This document shows positions 1-9,783 of a DNA stretch of 64,000 nucleotides, piece after piece. The stretch spans positions 5,332,001 to 5,396,000 of the forward strand of contig NZ_JBCJKP010000001.1 in NCBI RefSeq assembly GCF_039503195.1, in the 5' to 3' direction. The DNA is from Streptomyces mirabilis. GTDB lineage: Bacteria > Actinomycetota > Actinomycetes > Streptomycetales > Streptomycetaceae. The position numbers and the translations under genes are program-made. The notes under the pieces were generated by a model. It saw nothing but the letters and a program-made list of their open reading frames with translations, was not told the DNA's origin and made no database searches. The number at the start of each line of letters is the position of its first letter. Position 1 is the first letter of the stretch.

Positions 1-1047
1 AACTGCGCCGCCTCGCTGGTGCAGGGCGTCGAGTACTACAAGGACGCCGACCCGGCGTCCAAGGTCCCGGGTCTGATGCACGTCCAGTTCGGCGACTACC
101 ACGTCGGTGACGTCGAGTTCGTCGCCGCCTTCGACGTCGACGCGAAGAAGGTCGGCCTCGACCTCTCCGACGCCATCGGTGCCAGCGAGAACAACACCAT
201 CAAGATCTGCGACGTCCCGAACAAGGGCGTCACGGTCCAGCGCGGCCACACCCTCGACGGTCTCGGCAAGTACTACCGCATGACCATCGAGGAGTCCGCC
301 GAGGCGCCGGTCGACGTCGTCCAGATCCTCAAGGACAAGCAGGTCGACGTCCTCATCTGCTACCTGCCCGTCGGTTCCGAGGACGCGGCGAAGTTCTACG
401 CCCAGTGCGCCATCGACGCCAAGGTCGCCTTCGTCAACGCCCTCCCGGTCTTCATCGCCGGCACCAAGGAGTGGGCGGACAAGTTCACCGAGGCCGGTGT
501 CCCGATCGTCGGCGACGACATCAAGTCGCAGGTCGGCGCCACCATCACGCACCGTGTGATGGCGAAGCTGTTCGAGGACCGCGGTGTCCGTCTCGAGCGC
601 ACGATGCAGCTCAACGTCGGCGGCAACATGGACTTCAAGAACATGCTGGAGCGCGACCGCCTCGAGTCGAAGAAGATCTCGAAGACGCAGGCCGTCACCT
701 CGCAGATCCCCGACCGCGACATGGGCGAGAAGAACGTCCACATCGGTCCCTCGGACTACGTGGCCTGGCTCGACGACCGCAAGTGGGCGTACGTCCGTCT
801 CGAGGGCCGCGCCTTCGGTGACGTCCCGTTGAACCTGGAGTACAAGCTCGAGGTCTGGGACTCCCCGAACTCCGCGGGTGTCATCATCGACGCCCTGCGC
901 GCCGCGAAGATCGCCAAGGACCGCGGCATCGGTGGCCCGATCCTGTCCGCGTCCTCGTACTTCATGAAGTCCCCGCCGGTCCAGTACTTCGACGACGAGG
1001 CCTTCGCCAACGTCGAGAAGTTCATCAAGGGCGAGGTCGAGCGCTAG
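1..1047 (+). CDS. ino1: Inositol-3-phosphate synthase (5' end cut by window)
   Basis: Converts glucose 6-phosphate to myo-inositol 1-phosphate with NAD, in the cytoplasm; in actinobacteria this feeds phosphatidylinositol and mycothiol synthesis. The frame is open from base 1, reading [13 protein letters not shown], the end of the Rossmann glycine motif near the family's N-terminus, so only about a dozen residues and the start codon are missing. The substrate-site blocks [13 protein letters not shown] and LNVGGNMDF are present, and the protein ends normally at a TAG. A weak hairpin and T-rich run follow. A start at base 19 would cut into the NAD-binding motif and is not the true start. Confidence 0.93.
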   Translation, partial: NCAASLVQGVEYYKDADPASKVPGLMHVQFGDYHVGDVEFVAAFDVDAKKVGLDLSDAIGASENNTIKICDVPNKGVTVQRGHTLDGLGKYYRMTIEESAEAPVDVVQILKDKQVDVLICYLPVGSEDAAKFYAQCAIDAKVAFVNALPVFIAGTKEWADKFTEAGVPIVGDDIKSQVGATITHRVMAKLFEDRGVRLERTMQLNVGGNMDFKNMLERDRLESKKISKTQAVTSQIPDRDMGEKNVHIGPSDYVAWLDDRKWAYVRLEGRAFGDVPLNLEYKLEVWDSPNSAGVIIDALRAAKIAKDRGIGGPILSASSYFMKSPPVQYFDDEAFANVEKFIKGEVER

Positions 1048-1054
1048 CAAGACA

Positions 1055-1103
1055 GGCCTCCGAGCGCCGTCGAGACACGGCGCGGAGCGCCGAGGGGCTT
1101 TTC
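1055..1103 (+). terminator. Probable terminator after inositol-phosphate synthase
   Basis: A 7-bp stem (GCGCCGT / ACGGCGC, 1064-1083) lies just after the stop codon and is followed by GGGGCTTTT. The structure is imperfect, so confidence is moderate. Confidence 0.45.
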
Positions 1104-1171
1104 GCTCCTGCCCGTCGAGGGTCCCTGGGTCTTTGACCCGGGGACCTTCCTCGTATGTGAGGCTGTGCCCC

Positions 1172-2434
1172 ATGGCCGTCGTGCGTGACCTGCGCGTCCT
1201 CCTGCGCTTCCAAGGCTTCAGACGCCTGCTCGGTGTCCGGTTGCTGTCCCAGGGTGCCGACGGCGTCTACCAGGTCGCGCTGGCCGCGTACGTCGTCTTC
1301 TCACCGGAGAAGCAGACCTCAGCAGCCTCGATCGCCTCCGCGATGGCGGTACTGCTCCTGCCGTACTCCCTGGTCGGCCCCTTCGCCGGCGTCCTGCTGG
1401 ACCGCTGGCGCCGCCGCCAGGTCCTCCTGTACGGCAATCTGCTGCGGACCGCGCTGGCCTGCGTGACGGCCGTGCTGATGGTGAGCCATGTCCCCGACTG
1501 GCTCTTCTACGCCTCCGCGCTGTGCGTCACCGCGGTCAACCGGTTCGTCCTCGCGGGCCTCTCGGCCGCCCTGCCCCGAGTCGTCGACTCCCACCGGCTG
1601 GTCATGGCCAACGCCCTGTCGCCCACCGCCGGGACACTCGCCGCGACCGCGGGCGGCGGTCTCGCGTTCGTCGTACGACTGGTCGCCTCGCACTCGGATG
1701 CGGCGGTCGTCCTCCTCGGTGCGACCCTCTATCTGTGCGCCGCGCTCGCCTCGCTGCGCATCGCACCGGAACTGCTCGGCCCCGACCAGGAGTTGGTGCA
1801 GCCGAGCCTGCGTACGTCCCTCACCGGCACCGCGCGCGGTCTCGTGGCCGGTGTGCGCCATCTCGCCGAGCCCGAGCGGCGGGAGGCGGCCTGGGCGCTC
1901 CTGTCGATGACCCTGATGCGCTTCTGCTACGGCGCCCTGACCGTCATGGTGTTGATGCTGTGCCGGTACGCCTGGTCGTCCGGCTCCGACGGCGGGCTCG
2001 CTCTGCTGGGCCTGGCGGTGGGCATCTCCGGGGCGGGCTTCTTCGTCGCGGCCGTGGTGACGCCCTGGGCAGTGGGGCGACTGGGCCCCGGCGGCTGGAT
2101 CGCCGCGTGCGCGGCCGCGGCGGCGGTCCTGGAACCGGCGCTCGGCCTCCCCTTCGAGGCGGCGCCCATGATGGCCGCCGCCTTCGTTCTGGGCCTGACC
2201 ACACAGGGCGCGAAGATCGCCACCGACACGATCGTGCAGTCCTCGGTCGACGACGGTTACCGCGGCCGGATCTTCTCCGTCTACGACGTCCTGTTCAACG
2301 TCGCCTTCGTCGGCGCGGCCGCAGTAGCCGCCCTGATGCTGCCTCCTGACGGACGCTCAGCTTCCCTTGTCGTCACTCTGGCCTCGGCCTACGCGGCAAT
2401 TGCTGTTGCTATGGCCCGCTTTGAGATGCAGTAA
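1172..2434 (+). CDS. MFS transporter
   Basis: A 420-residue integral membrane protein with about 12 hydrophobic segments. The loop between helices 2 and 3 (GVLLDRWRRRQVLLYGN) matches the MFS signature DRxGRR. The substrate cannot be told from sequence. The frame is open upstream to a TTG at 1133, but the ATG at 1172 (MAVVRDLRVLL) is preferred because GTGAGG lies a suitable distance upstream and the earlier residues look non-coding. It stands alone, about 125 bp after the inositol-phosphate synthase gene and on the same strand. Confidence 0.85.
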   Translation: MAVVRDLRVLLRFQGFRRLLGVRLLSQGADGVYQVALAAYVVFSPEKQTSAASIASAMAVLLLPYSLVGPFAGVLLDRWRRRQVLLYGNLLRTALACVTAVLMVSHVPDWLFYASALCVTAVNRFVLAGLSAALPRVVDSHRLVMANALSPTAGTLAATAGGGLAFVVRLVASHSDAAVVLLGATLYLCAALASLRIAPELLGPDQELVQPSLRTSLTGTARGLVAGVRHLAEPERREAAWALLSMTLMRFCYGALTVMVLMLCRYAWSSGSDGGLALLGLAVGISGAGFFVAAVVTPWAVGRLGPGGWIAACAAAAAVLEPALGLPFEAAPMMAAAFVLGLTTQGAKIATDTIVQSSVDDGYRGRIFSVYDVLFNVAFVGAAAVAALMLPPDGRSASLVVTLASAYAAIAVAMARFEMQ

Positions 2435-2546
2435 GTGTCACATCAGGGCCACAGAGCCTCTCTGGGCTACTGCGTTGTCAGTCGGTCCCGATAACTTACG
2501 TGCGTCTTATTCACGCCACGCGCTTACGTTCCAGGGGGACCCCTAA

Positions 2547-3059
2547 GTGACTACTCCGCCGCCCCAGGGCCAGAACCCGTTCGCCCAGGGCCAGCAGCCC
2601 TACGGACAGCCGCCCCAGGGCCAGGCTCCGTACGGGCCGCCGCCGCAGGGTTACCCCCAGCAGCCGGGTTACCCCCAGCAGCCCGGCCAGCCCGGCTTCC
2701 CGCAGCAGGGGCCGATTCCCTACGCTCCGGTCGCGCCGCAACGGCCGAAGCGCGGCGTCAAGTGGTACCTGCGCATCGTCATCGTGGTCTGTGCGCTCAT
2801 AGCTGCCGTCGTCGGCTACATATCGAGCCGCCACGACCCCGACACCGCCAAAGTCGGTGACTGCATGAGCATCAGCAACCCGAACAGCTCCACGGACCCC
2901 GGCCTCAAGGTCGTGGACTGCACCAGCTCCAAGGCCAAGTACAAGGTCGCAGAAAAGAAGAGCGACAACTCCGGTTGCGACCGCACCAAGTACGCCCAGT
3001 ACACCGAGTCCGGCAAGGACGACTTCACCCTCTGCCTGTCGGAGTACTCCGCCAAGTAA
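2547..3059 (+). CDS. LppU/SCO3897-like membrane-anchored protein
   Basis: A 170-residue protein. The first 65 residues are rich in Pro, Gln, Gly and Tyr (repeats such as GYPQQPG). A single membrane segment follows near residues 75-90 (YLRIVIVVCALIAAVVGY), then a small extracellular domain with four cysteines (GDCMS, VVDCTS, SGCDRT, TLCLS) likely to form two disulfides. This layout matches the LppU/SCO3897 family found in the same place in Streptomyces; its function is unknown. The GTG start has an AGGGGGA ribosome site. The gene ends in the parS-bearing palindromes shared with convergent pcnA. Confidence 0.75.
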   Translation: MTTPPPQGQNPFAQGQQPYGQPPQGQAPYGPPPQGYPQQPGYPQQPGQPGFPQQGPIPYAPVAPQRPKRGVKWYLRIVIVVCALIAAVVGYISSRHDPDTAKVGDCMSISNPNSSTDPGLKVVDCTSSKAKYKVAEKKSDNSGCDRTKYAQYTESGKDDFTLCLSEYSAK

Positions 3060-3074
3060 GGGCGTCGCCGATAC

Positions 3075-3112
3075 ACAAGGGGCGGTGTTTCACGTGAAAC
3101 ACCGCCCCTTGT
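3075..3112. terminator. 38-bp perfect palindrome containing parS, between convergent genes
   Basis: The two 19-base halves are exact reverse complements around the centre CAC|GTG. The core TGTTTCACGTGAAACA (3086-3101) is a consensus ParB site. A run of C and then TTGTTG follows. It sits 15 bp after the LppU-like stop codon and can act as an intrinsic terminator in either direction as well as a parS. Confidence 0.85.
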
Positions 3113-3129
3113 TGTTCCCGGCGCAGACC

Positions 3130-3161
3130 CGGGGTCATGTTTCACGTGAAACATGACCCCG
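3130..3161. terminator. 32-bp perfect palindrome containing a second parS
   Basis: Both 16-base halves are exact reverse complements. The core TGTTTCACGTGAAACA lies at 3138-3153. The palindrome lies 20 bp before the pcnA stop codon (minus strand), so it probably terminates pcnA transcription and binds ParB. Confidence 0.85.
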
Positions 3162-3181
3162 CGTGGCTCGCTCGGTGAGCC

Positions 3182-4648
3182 TCAGCCCTGCTCGGCCCAC
3201 CACTCCTTGAGTGCCGTCACCGCCGCGTCGTGCTCCATCGGCCCGTTCTCCAGTCTCAGCTCCAGCATGAACTTGTACGCCTGGCCGATCGCCGGGCCGG
3301 GGCCGATGCCCAGGATCTCCATGATCTGGTTGCCGTCGAGGTCGGGACGGATCGAGTCCAGCTCCTCCTGCTCCTGGAGCTCGGCGATGCGCTCCTCCAG
3401 GCCGTCATACGCCTGAGAGAGCGCCGTCGCCTTGCGCTTGTTGCGCGTAGTGCAGTCGGAGCGGGTCAGCTTGTGGAGCCGGTCGAGGAGCGGACCCGCG
3501 TCACGTACATAGCGACGGACCGCGGAGTCCGTCCACTCGCCGGTGCCGTATCCGTGAAAACGCAGATGAAGTTCGACCAGACGCGAGACGTCCTTCACCA
3601 GGTCGTTGGAGTACTTGAGCGCCGTCATCCGCTTCTTGGTCATCTTCGCGCCCACCACCTCGTGGTGGTGGAAGGAGACCCGACCGTCCTTCTCGAAGCG
3701 CCGCGTCCTCGGCTTGCCGATGTCGTGCAGCAGCGCGGCGATCCGGAGCGTCAGGTCCGGACCATTTTCCTCGAGCGCCATGGCCTGTTCCAGGACGATC
3801 AGCGTGTGGTCGTAGACGTCCTTGTGCCGGTGGTGCTCATCACGTTCCAGTCGCAGCGCGGGAAGCTCCGGCAGCACATGGTCGGCGAGGCCGGTGTCCA
3901 CGAGCAGCGTCAGACCCTTGCGCGGGTGAGCGGAGAGGATCAGCTTGTTCAGCTCGTCCCGCACCCGCTCCGCCGAGACGATCTCGATGCGCCCAGCCAT
4001 GTCCGTCATCGCGGCGACGACGTCGGGGGCCACCTCGAAGTCGAGCTGCGCGGCGAACCGCGCGGCCCGCATCATCCGCAGCGGATCGTCGGAGAAGGAC
4101 TCCTCAGGCGTACCCGGGGTACGCAGGACCCGCGCGGACAGGTCGCCCCGACCGCCGTACGGATCGATGAACTCCTTCTCCGGCAGCGCCACGGCCATCG
4201 CGTTCACGGTGAAGTCACGGCGCACGAGGTCTTCCTCGATCGAGTCGCCGTAGGACACCTCGGGCTTGCGCGAGGTCCGGTCGTACGCCTCGGAGCGGTA
4301 CGTCGTGATCTCGATCTGGAACGACTGCTGGACGTCGTCCACGCGGGCGTCCTTCTGCGCGCCGACGGTGCCGAAGGCGATCCCGACCTCCCAGACGGCG
4401 TCCGCCCAGGGCCGCACGATCTTCAGTACGTCATCGGGGCGGGCGTCGGTCGTGAAGTCCAGATCATTGCCGAGCCGGCCAAGGAGCGCGTCCCGGACCG
4501 AGCCACCGACCAGGGCGAGTGAGAACCCCGCCTCCTGGAAACGGCGGGCGAGGTCGTCGGCGACAGGGGACACCCGCAACAGTTCACTCACCGCGCGGCG
4601 CTGCACCTGACTCAGGGCACTGGGGTTGTCTTCGTTGGCGTTCGGCAC
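3182..4648 (-). CDS. pcnA: CCA tRNA nucleotidyltransferase
   Basis: Adds or repairs the 3'-CCA end of tRNAs. The 488-residue protein has the class II nucleotidyltransferase motif GGSVRD (48-53) and catalytic DLD (62-64), then the RNA-binding head, and an HD domain (LLHDIGKPRT, HHHEVVGAKM) as in other actinobacterial CCA enzymes. The GTG at 4648 (VPNANEDNPS) was chosen because residues encoded further upstream look unlike protein; there is no clear ribosome site. It is divergent from the DUF6049 gene, sharing a 222-bp promoter region, and convergent with the LppU-like gene. Confidence 0.9.
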   Translation of the reverse strand: MPNANEDNPSALSQVQRRAVSELLRVSPVADDLARRFQEAGFSLALVGGSVRDALLGRLGNDLDFTTDARPDDVLKIVRPWADAVWEVGIAFGTVGAQKDARVDDVQQSFQIEITTYRSEAYDRTSRKPEVSYGDSIEEDLVRRDFTVNAMAVALPEKEFIDPYGGRGDLSARVLRTPGTPEESFSDDPLRMMRAARFAAQLDFEVAPDVVAAMTDMAGRIEIVSAERVRDELNKLILSAHPRKGLTLLVDTGLADHVLPELPALRLERDEHHRHKDVYDHTLIVLEQAMALEENGPDLTLRIAALLHDIGKPRTRRFEKDGRVSFHHHEVVGAKMTKKRMTALKYSNDLVKDVSRLVELHLRFHGYGTGEWTDSAVRRYVRDAGPLLDRLHKLTRSDCTTRNKRKATALSQAYDGLEERIAELQEQEELDSIRPDLDGNQIMEILGIGPGPAIGQAYKFMLELRLENGPMEHDAAVTALKEWWAEQG

Positions 4649-4870
4649 AACAGAAAAGGGTACGTGGCCGAGGCACTCGCGGGCGCCTCCATAAAACGTG
4701 CACAGCCATCCCCTTCTCATGGGGGGATCAATACTTACGCATACAGGACACTCGGCCCTGTCTACTGATCTTGTGGAGCGGTCCGCGGCACTTACCCTCG
4801 GCGCACATCGTTACCATGCGTGGACGCACATTCCGACGACCACTGACGACGACGAGGGACGGACGAGCGC

Positions 4871-7315
4871 GTGGCCGAGGCGGCAGACTTCCAGGGGATG
4901 AGTCCCTCACCTGCCCGCCGGTGGCTGCGGCGCACCGGCACACTGCTGGCCGGCGCGCCCCTGCTGGCCGGCGTGCTCCAGCTGCCCTCTTCCCCGGCCG
5001 CACACGCCGCTCAGACGGCCGCTGTGGCCGACGCCACCGGGTCCGGCACGGTGGACATCTCCCTCGACTCGCTGACCCCCAGCGCGCCCACGGAGGACGA
5101 CACGATCACCGTCTCCGGTTCGGTCACCAACAAGGGCAGGCAGACCGTCACGGGCGCGCACGTGGGCCTGCGGGTGGGCCCGACACTCCAGGGCCGGGTC
5201 GCCATCGACGACGCGGAGAAGCGCACCGGGTTCCAGCTGGGCCCTGACCCCCTGGAGGTCGGCGACAAGTACGTCGAGAAGTTCTCCAAGCTCGCCACGG
5301 GCGTCTCGCAGCACTTCAGCATCTCGGTGCCCGTCAAGGACCTGAACCTCGACTCCGACGGGGTGTACCAGCTCGGCGTCTCCCTCACCGGCCAGACCGC
5401 CGCGCAGCCGTGGGACCAGGTGCTCGGCATCGAGCGGACGTTCCTGCCCTGGCAGCCCGCCGGCGCCGACACGAAGACGAAGACGACGTATCTCTGGCCG
5501 CTGATCTCGGCGGTCCACCTGCGGGCGGAGACCGGCTCGGACGCGCAGCAGACGCCCGTCTTCCAGAACGACGACCTGGCCAAGGAGATCTCCCCCGGCG
5601 GCCGCCTGGACCAGCTCCTGTCCCTGGGCAGCGACCTCGACGTCACCTGGGTCCTCGACCCGGACCTGCTGGCCTCCGTCGACGCCATGACGCGCAGCTA
5701 CCAGATCAAGGACGGCGACACCACGACGGCGGGCAAGAACCAGGCCGTCGCCAAGGCGTGGCTCGACAAGCTCGAGAAGACCGTCGCGGACAAGGACAAG
5801 GAAGTCGTCGCTCTCCCCTTCGCCGACCCCGACCTCGCGTCGCTGGCGCACAACGGCAAGGACGTCACGGGCTCCCTCAGCCACCTCAAGGACGCGACGG
5901 ACGTGGCCTCCAGCACGGTGCAGACGATCCTTCATGTGAAGCCGAACACGGACTTCGCCTGGCCCGCCGAGGGCGCGGTCGATCCGTCGATCGTCAAGGT
6001 CGCCACCTCCGCCGGCGCCGACAAGGTGATCGCCCGCAGCGACAGCCTGCGCGAGACCGGCGGCCTGACCTACACACCCACCGCCGCCCGCCCCATCGGG
6101 GGCGGCACGACGGCGGTGGTCGCGGACTCCAGGCTGTCGACCGCGTTCGAGGGCGACATGGCGAAGGCCGACAACTCGACGCTCGCCGTGCAGGAATTCC
6201 TGGCCCAGAGCCTGATGGTCGATCTGCAGGAGCCGAGCAAGCAGCGGAGCATCGTCGTCGCCCCGCAGCGCATGCCTTCCGTGAGCCAGGCCCAGACCAT
6301 GGCGACGGCGGTGAGGGCCCTCCAGAACGGGAACTGGTCCGACTCCCAGAACCTCTCCGCGGCCGCCAAGGCCAAGCCGGACCCGAGCGCCACGACGAAG
6401 GTGCCCTCGGCGTCCTCGTACCCCTCCTCGCTGCGCAAGCAGGAGCTGCCGCGGTCGGCCTTCGAGGAGATCCAGCGCACACAGAGCACGCTCGACAACT
6501 TCAAGGCCATCCTCACCGACAAGTCCCGCGTGGTCACTCCCTTCGGTCGGGCCATAGACCGAGGGATGTCCACGTCCTGGCGCGGCCGTGCCGACCAGGC
6601 GGGGACCTTCCGCAAGGGTGTCGAGTCGTACCTGGACGACCTCACCGGTCTCGTCAGGCTGATCGACAAGTCCGACGCGAAGCTCTCGGGCCGCAGTGCC
6701 ACGATCCCCGTGACGGTGCAGAACAACCTCGTGCAGGGCGTCCACCACCTGGTGCTGCGTCTCACCTCACAGCAGCCGACCCGACTCAAGATCGGCGACG
6801 ACACCTTCGACGAGCGGCCGATCCAGGTCGCGGGCGAGCACAGCCAGTCGGTGAAGTTCACCACCTCCGCCAAGGCCAACGGTCCGGTGACGGTCGTCGC
6901 GCAGTTGTTCACGGACGACGGCCAGGCGTACGGTCCCCCCGTCAGATTCGAAGTGAAGGTCACCGAGATCACTCCGACGGTGATGCTGGTGATCGGCGGT
7001 GGCGTCCTGCTGCTCGTGCTCGCCGGATTCCGGATGTACACCCAGCGCAAGCGCGCGGCAGCCCGCCAGGCCGCGGAGGAGCAGGAGAACACCCCCGACA
7101 CCGAGTGTGGGGCCGAGGCCCTGAACGGCGTGAACACGGACGCCGAGGGCACCGTAGACACTACTGAGGACACCGAGCGCTCCAAGGACGGTCCCGACGG
7201 GGAGTCCACGACGGAGTCCGGGGCAGACGACCCGGAGCACCCGAGTGACCCGACACCGGACACCGCACCGGAAAGCACCGACCCGTCCGGCACGGGTGAG
7301 AGAGTGGACCGTTGA
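4871..7315 (+). CDS. DUF6049 family envelope protein
   Basis: An 814-residue protein with a twin-Arg-containing, cleavable-type signal sequence (about residues 15-47, ending AHAAQTA), a long extracytoplasmic region that opens with a beta-sandwich-like segment, a single C-terminal membrane helix (TPTVMLVIGGGVLLLVLAGF) and a basic stop-transfer RKRAAAR. An acidic, Thr/Glu/Asp-rich cytoplasmic tail of about 80 residues follows. It matches the DUF6049 family that precedes murJ in Streptomyces, which suggests a role in the envelope or peptidoglycan, but no activity is known. GTG at 4871 is used; ATG at 4898 is an alternative. Confidence 0.8.
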   Translation: MAEAADFQGMSPSPARRWLRRTGTLLAGAPLLAGVLQLPSSPAAHAAQTAAVADATGSGTVDISLDSLTPSAPTEDDTITVSGSVTNKGRQTVTGAHVGLRVGPTLQGRVAIDDAEKRTGFQLGPDPLEVGDKYVEKFSKLATGVSQHFSISVPVKDLNLDSDGVYQLGVSLTGQTAAQPWDQVLGIERTFLPWQPAGADTKTKTTYLWPLISAVHLRAETGSDAQQTPVFQNDDLAKEISPGGRLDQLLSLGSDLDVTWVLDPDLLASVDAMTRSYQIKDGDTTTAGKNQAVAKAWLDKLEKTVADKDKEVVALPFADPDLASLAHNGKDVTGSLSHLKDATDVASSTVQTILHVKPNTDFAWPAEGAVDPSIVKVATSAGADKVIARSDSLRETGGLTYTPTAARPIGGGTTAVVADSRLSTAFEGDMAKADNSTLAVQEFLAQSLMVDLQEPSKQRSIVVAPQRMPSVSQAQTMATAVRALQNGNWSDSQNLSAAAKAKPDPSATTKVPSASSYPSSLRKQELPRSAFEEIQRTQSTLDNFKAILTDKSRVVTPFGRAIDRGMSTSWRGRADQAGTFRKGVESYLDDLTGLVRLIDKSDAKLSGRSATIPVTVQNNLVQGVHHLVLRLTSQQPTRLKIGDDTFDERPIQVAGEHSQSVKFTTSAKANGPVTVVAQLFTDDGQAYGPPVRFEVKVTEITPTVMLVIGGGVLLLVLAGFRMYTQRKRAAARQAAEEQENTPDTECGAEALNGVNTDAEGTVDTTEDTERSKDGPDGESTTESGADDPEHPSDPTPDTAPESTDPSGTGERVDR

Positions 7316-7361
7316 GCGATGTCGTGGCCGGTGGGCCCGGGGACGATGAGGTGGGGTAACC

Positions 7362-9665
7362 ATGAACGCGCCGTACGACGGTGACCGCGGCCAGGGCGCG
7401 GGCAACTCGGGCTACCCCGAGGGCTACCCGGACCAGGCCGCGGGCGGCTCGGGCTACCCGGACGGCTACCCGGACCAGGGCATGGCCAACGCCGGCTACC
7501 CCGAGGGGTACCCGGAGGGGCCACCGGCCGACCCCGCGCAGCAGCCGCAGGGGCAGTACCAGGACATGTACTTCCAGGACGCCTATACCCAGGACCCGTA
7601 CCGGGCGCAGGACCTCGCCGCCCAGGATCCGGTGTCCGAAGCGCTGTACGACCGTGCCGCACACCCCCCGCCGCCCCCGGGCTCCTACTACCCGCAGCAG
7701 CCGCTCTACGCCCAGCCGCCCACCTCGCAGTACACCCCCGACCCCCGTGTGTGGGCCCAGACGCCCCCGCCGGAGCCCGCGGGCCCGACGCGGCACCTGC
7801 CCTACGGTGAGGACGCCCGCACGACCCAGTTCGTCGGCGTGGACGACCTCGTGACCCAGGCCGGCGAGCAGCAGCACGAGCCCGACGCCTTCGCCCACCT
7901 CTTCCGCGACCAGGGCCAGGCAGGCACCCGTACATCCGTCGCCGCGCCCGGCGTACCGTCGCCGGCCCACGAGCCGGCTCCGGCCGCCCCGCAGACCCCC
8001 GCGCCCGAACCGGCGCCCACCGCGAAGAAGCCCGGCGGACGCGCCTCGGGCCTGCTGAAGTCGAGTGCGGTGATGGCGGCGGGCACGCTGGTGTCCCGGC
8101 TCACCGGCTTCATCCGCTCCGCGCTGATCGTCTCGGCCCTGGGTATCGGTTTCCTGGGCGACTCCTTCCAGGTCGCGTACCAACTGCCGACGATGATCTA
8201 CATCCTCACCGTGGGCGGCGGCCTCAACTCGGTCTTCGTGCCACAGCTGGTACGCGCCATGAAGGACGACGAAGACGGCGGCGAGGCCTTCGCCAACCGG
8301 CTGCTGACCCTCGTCATGGTGGCGCTCGGCCTGCTCACCGCACTCGCGGTCTTCGCCGCCCCGCTGCTCGTCCGGATGCTGTCGACGTCGGTCGCGGACA
8401 ACCCCGCGGCCAATGAGGTCGCCGTCACCTTCACCCGCTACTTCCTGCCCACGATCTTCTTCATGGGCATCCACGTGGTGATGGGCCAGATCCTCAACGC
8501 CCGCGGGAAATTCGGCGCGATGATGTGGACCCCGGTCCTGAACAACATCGTCATCATCGTGACGCTCGGCATGTTCATCTGGGTGTACGGCACCGCGGCG
8601 AACTCCGGCATGGAGGTCACGAACATCCCGCCGGACGGGCAGCGGCTCCTCGGTGTAGGCGTCCTCCTCGGCCTCGTCGTGCAGGCCCTCGCGATGATTC
8701 CGTATCTGCGCGAGACCGGATTCCGCATGCGGCTGCGCTTCGACTGGAAGGGCCACGGCCTGGGCAAGGCCGCGATGCTCGCCAAGTGGACCGTGCTCTT
8801 CGTCCTCGCGAACCAGGCCGGCGCCCTCGTCGTCACTCAGCTGGCCACCGCCGCCACCAATGACAGCAAGGTCAAGGGTGTCGGCTTCTCCGCCTACGCC
8901 AACGCCCAGCTCGTGTGGGGCCTGCCGCAGGCCATCATCACGGTCTCGTTGATGGCGGCGCTGCTTCCGCGCATCGCCCGTTCGGCCCATGAGGGCGACA
9001 GCGGAGCCGTCCGTGACGACATCTCCCAGGGACTGCGCACGACTGCCGTGGCCATCGTGCCGATCGCCTTCGGCTTCGTCGCCCTCGGCATCCCGATGTG
9101 CACCCTGATCTTCGGTTCCTCGGGCACCAGCGAAGCCACCAACATGGGCTTCATGCTCATGGCCTTCGGCCTCGGCCTGATCCCGTACTCCGTGCAGTAC
9201 GTCGTCCTGCGTGCTTTCTACGCGTACGAGGACACGCGCACCCCCTTCTACAACACGGTCATCGTCGCCGCCGTCAACGCCGCGGCCTCCGCCGCGTGCT
9301 ACTTCGTGCTTCCGTCCCGCTGGGCCGTGGTCGGTATGGCCGCCTCCTACGGTCTCGCCTACGCGATCGGCGTCGGCGTCGCCTGGAACAGGCTGCGCAA
9401 GCGGCTCGGCGGTGACCTGGACGGCACCCGCGTCCTGCAGACGTACGCCCGTCTCGGCATCGCCTCGGTGCCCGCGGCCCTGCTGAGCGGCGCGGCCTGC
9501 TACGGCATCGGCCACACCCTCGGACAGGGCGTCGGGGGCTCCCTGGCGGCCCTCCTCGCGGGCGGCATCGCCCTGCTCGGCGTCTTCTACGTCGCCGCGC
9601 GGAAAATGCGGATCGAAGAACTCAACTCAATGGTCGGAATGGTCCGCGGGCGCCTGGGGCGCTGA
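7362..9665 (+). CDS. murJ: Lipid II flippase MurJ (MviN)
   Basis: Moves lipid-linked peptidoglycan precursor across the membrane. The 767-residue protein has a cytoplasmic N-terminal extension of about 220 residues, rich in Gly, Tyr and Pro, with tandem GYP(E/D)GYPDQ repeats and then Ala/Pro-rich sequence. The MurJ core begins at SSAVMAAGTLVSRLTGFIRS and has about 14 membrane helices. The core is of normal length; the extension is typical of actinobacteria but long. It is followed after about 120 bp by a membrane pseudokinase gene, the split version of the mycobacterial MviN-pseudokinase fusion. Confidence 0.94.
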   Translation: MNAPYDGDRGQGAGNSGYPEGYPDQAAGGSGYPDGYPDQGMANAGYPEGYPEGPPADPAQQPQGQYQDMYFQDAYTQDPYRAQDLAAQDPVSEALYDRAAHPPPPPGSYYPQQPLYAQPPTSQYTPDPRVWAQTPPPEPAGPTRHLPYGEDARTTQFVGVDDLVTQAGEQQHEPDAFAHLFRDQGQAGTRTSVAAPGVPSPAHEPAPAAPQTPAPEPAPTAKKPGGRASGLLKSSAVMAAGTLVSRLTGFIRSALIVSALGIGFLGDSFQVAYQLPTMIYILTVGGGLNSVFVPQLVRAMKDDEDGGEAFANRLLTLVMVALGLLTALAVFAAPLLVRMLSTSVADNPAANEVAVTFTRYFLPTIFFMGIHVVMGQILNARGKFGAMMWTPVLNNIVIIVTLGMFIWVYGTAANSGMEVTNIPPDGQRLLGVGVLLGLVVQALAMIPYLRETGFRMRLRFDWKGHGLGKAAMLAKWTVLFVLANQAGALVVTQLATAATNDSKVKGVGFSAYANAQLVWGLPQAIITVSLMAALLPRIARSAHEGDSGAVRDDISQGLRTTAVAIVPIAFGFVALGIPMCTLIFGSSGTSEATNMGFMLMAFGLGLIPYSVQYVVLRAFYAYEDTRTPFYNTVIVAAVNAAASAACYFVLPSRWAVVGMAASYGLAYAIGVGVAWNRLRKRLGGDLDGTRVLQTYARLGIASVPAALLSGAACYGIGHTLGQGVGGSLAALLAGGIALLGVFYVAARKMRIEELNSMVGMVRGRLGR

Positions 9666-9783
9666 GGCGGGGGTACGCGCACAACCATCGTCCGTCGCCG
9701 TGTGTCGTGCATAGCGCCGGACTGTGGGCACAATTGGTTTCTGCGTCGGACAGCGCGCAACGAATGGGGAGGCGGGAACGACG

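Noticed and set aside
4907..6748. 613-codon minus-strand open frame
   Set aside because: Lies wholly antisense to the DUF6049 gene; Arg/Gly/Val-rich shadow typical of high-GC DNA, no domain.
7161..9515. 784-codon minus-strand open frame
   Set aside because: Antisense to murJ; low-complexity shadow without motifs.
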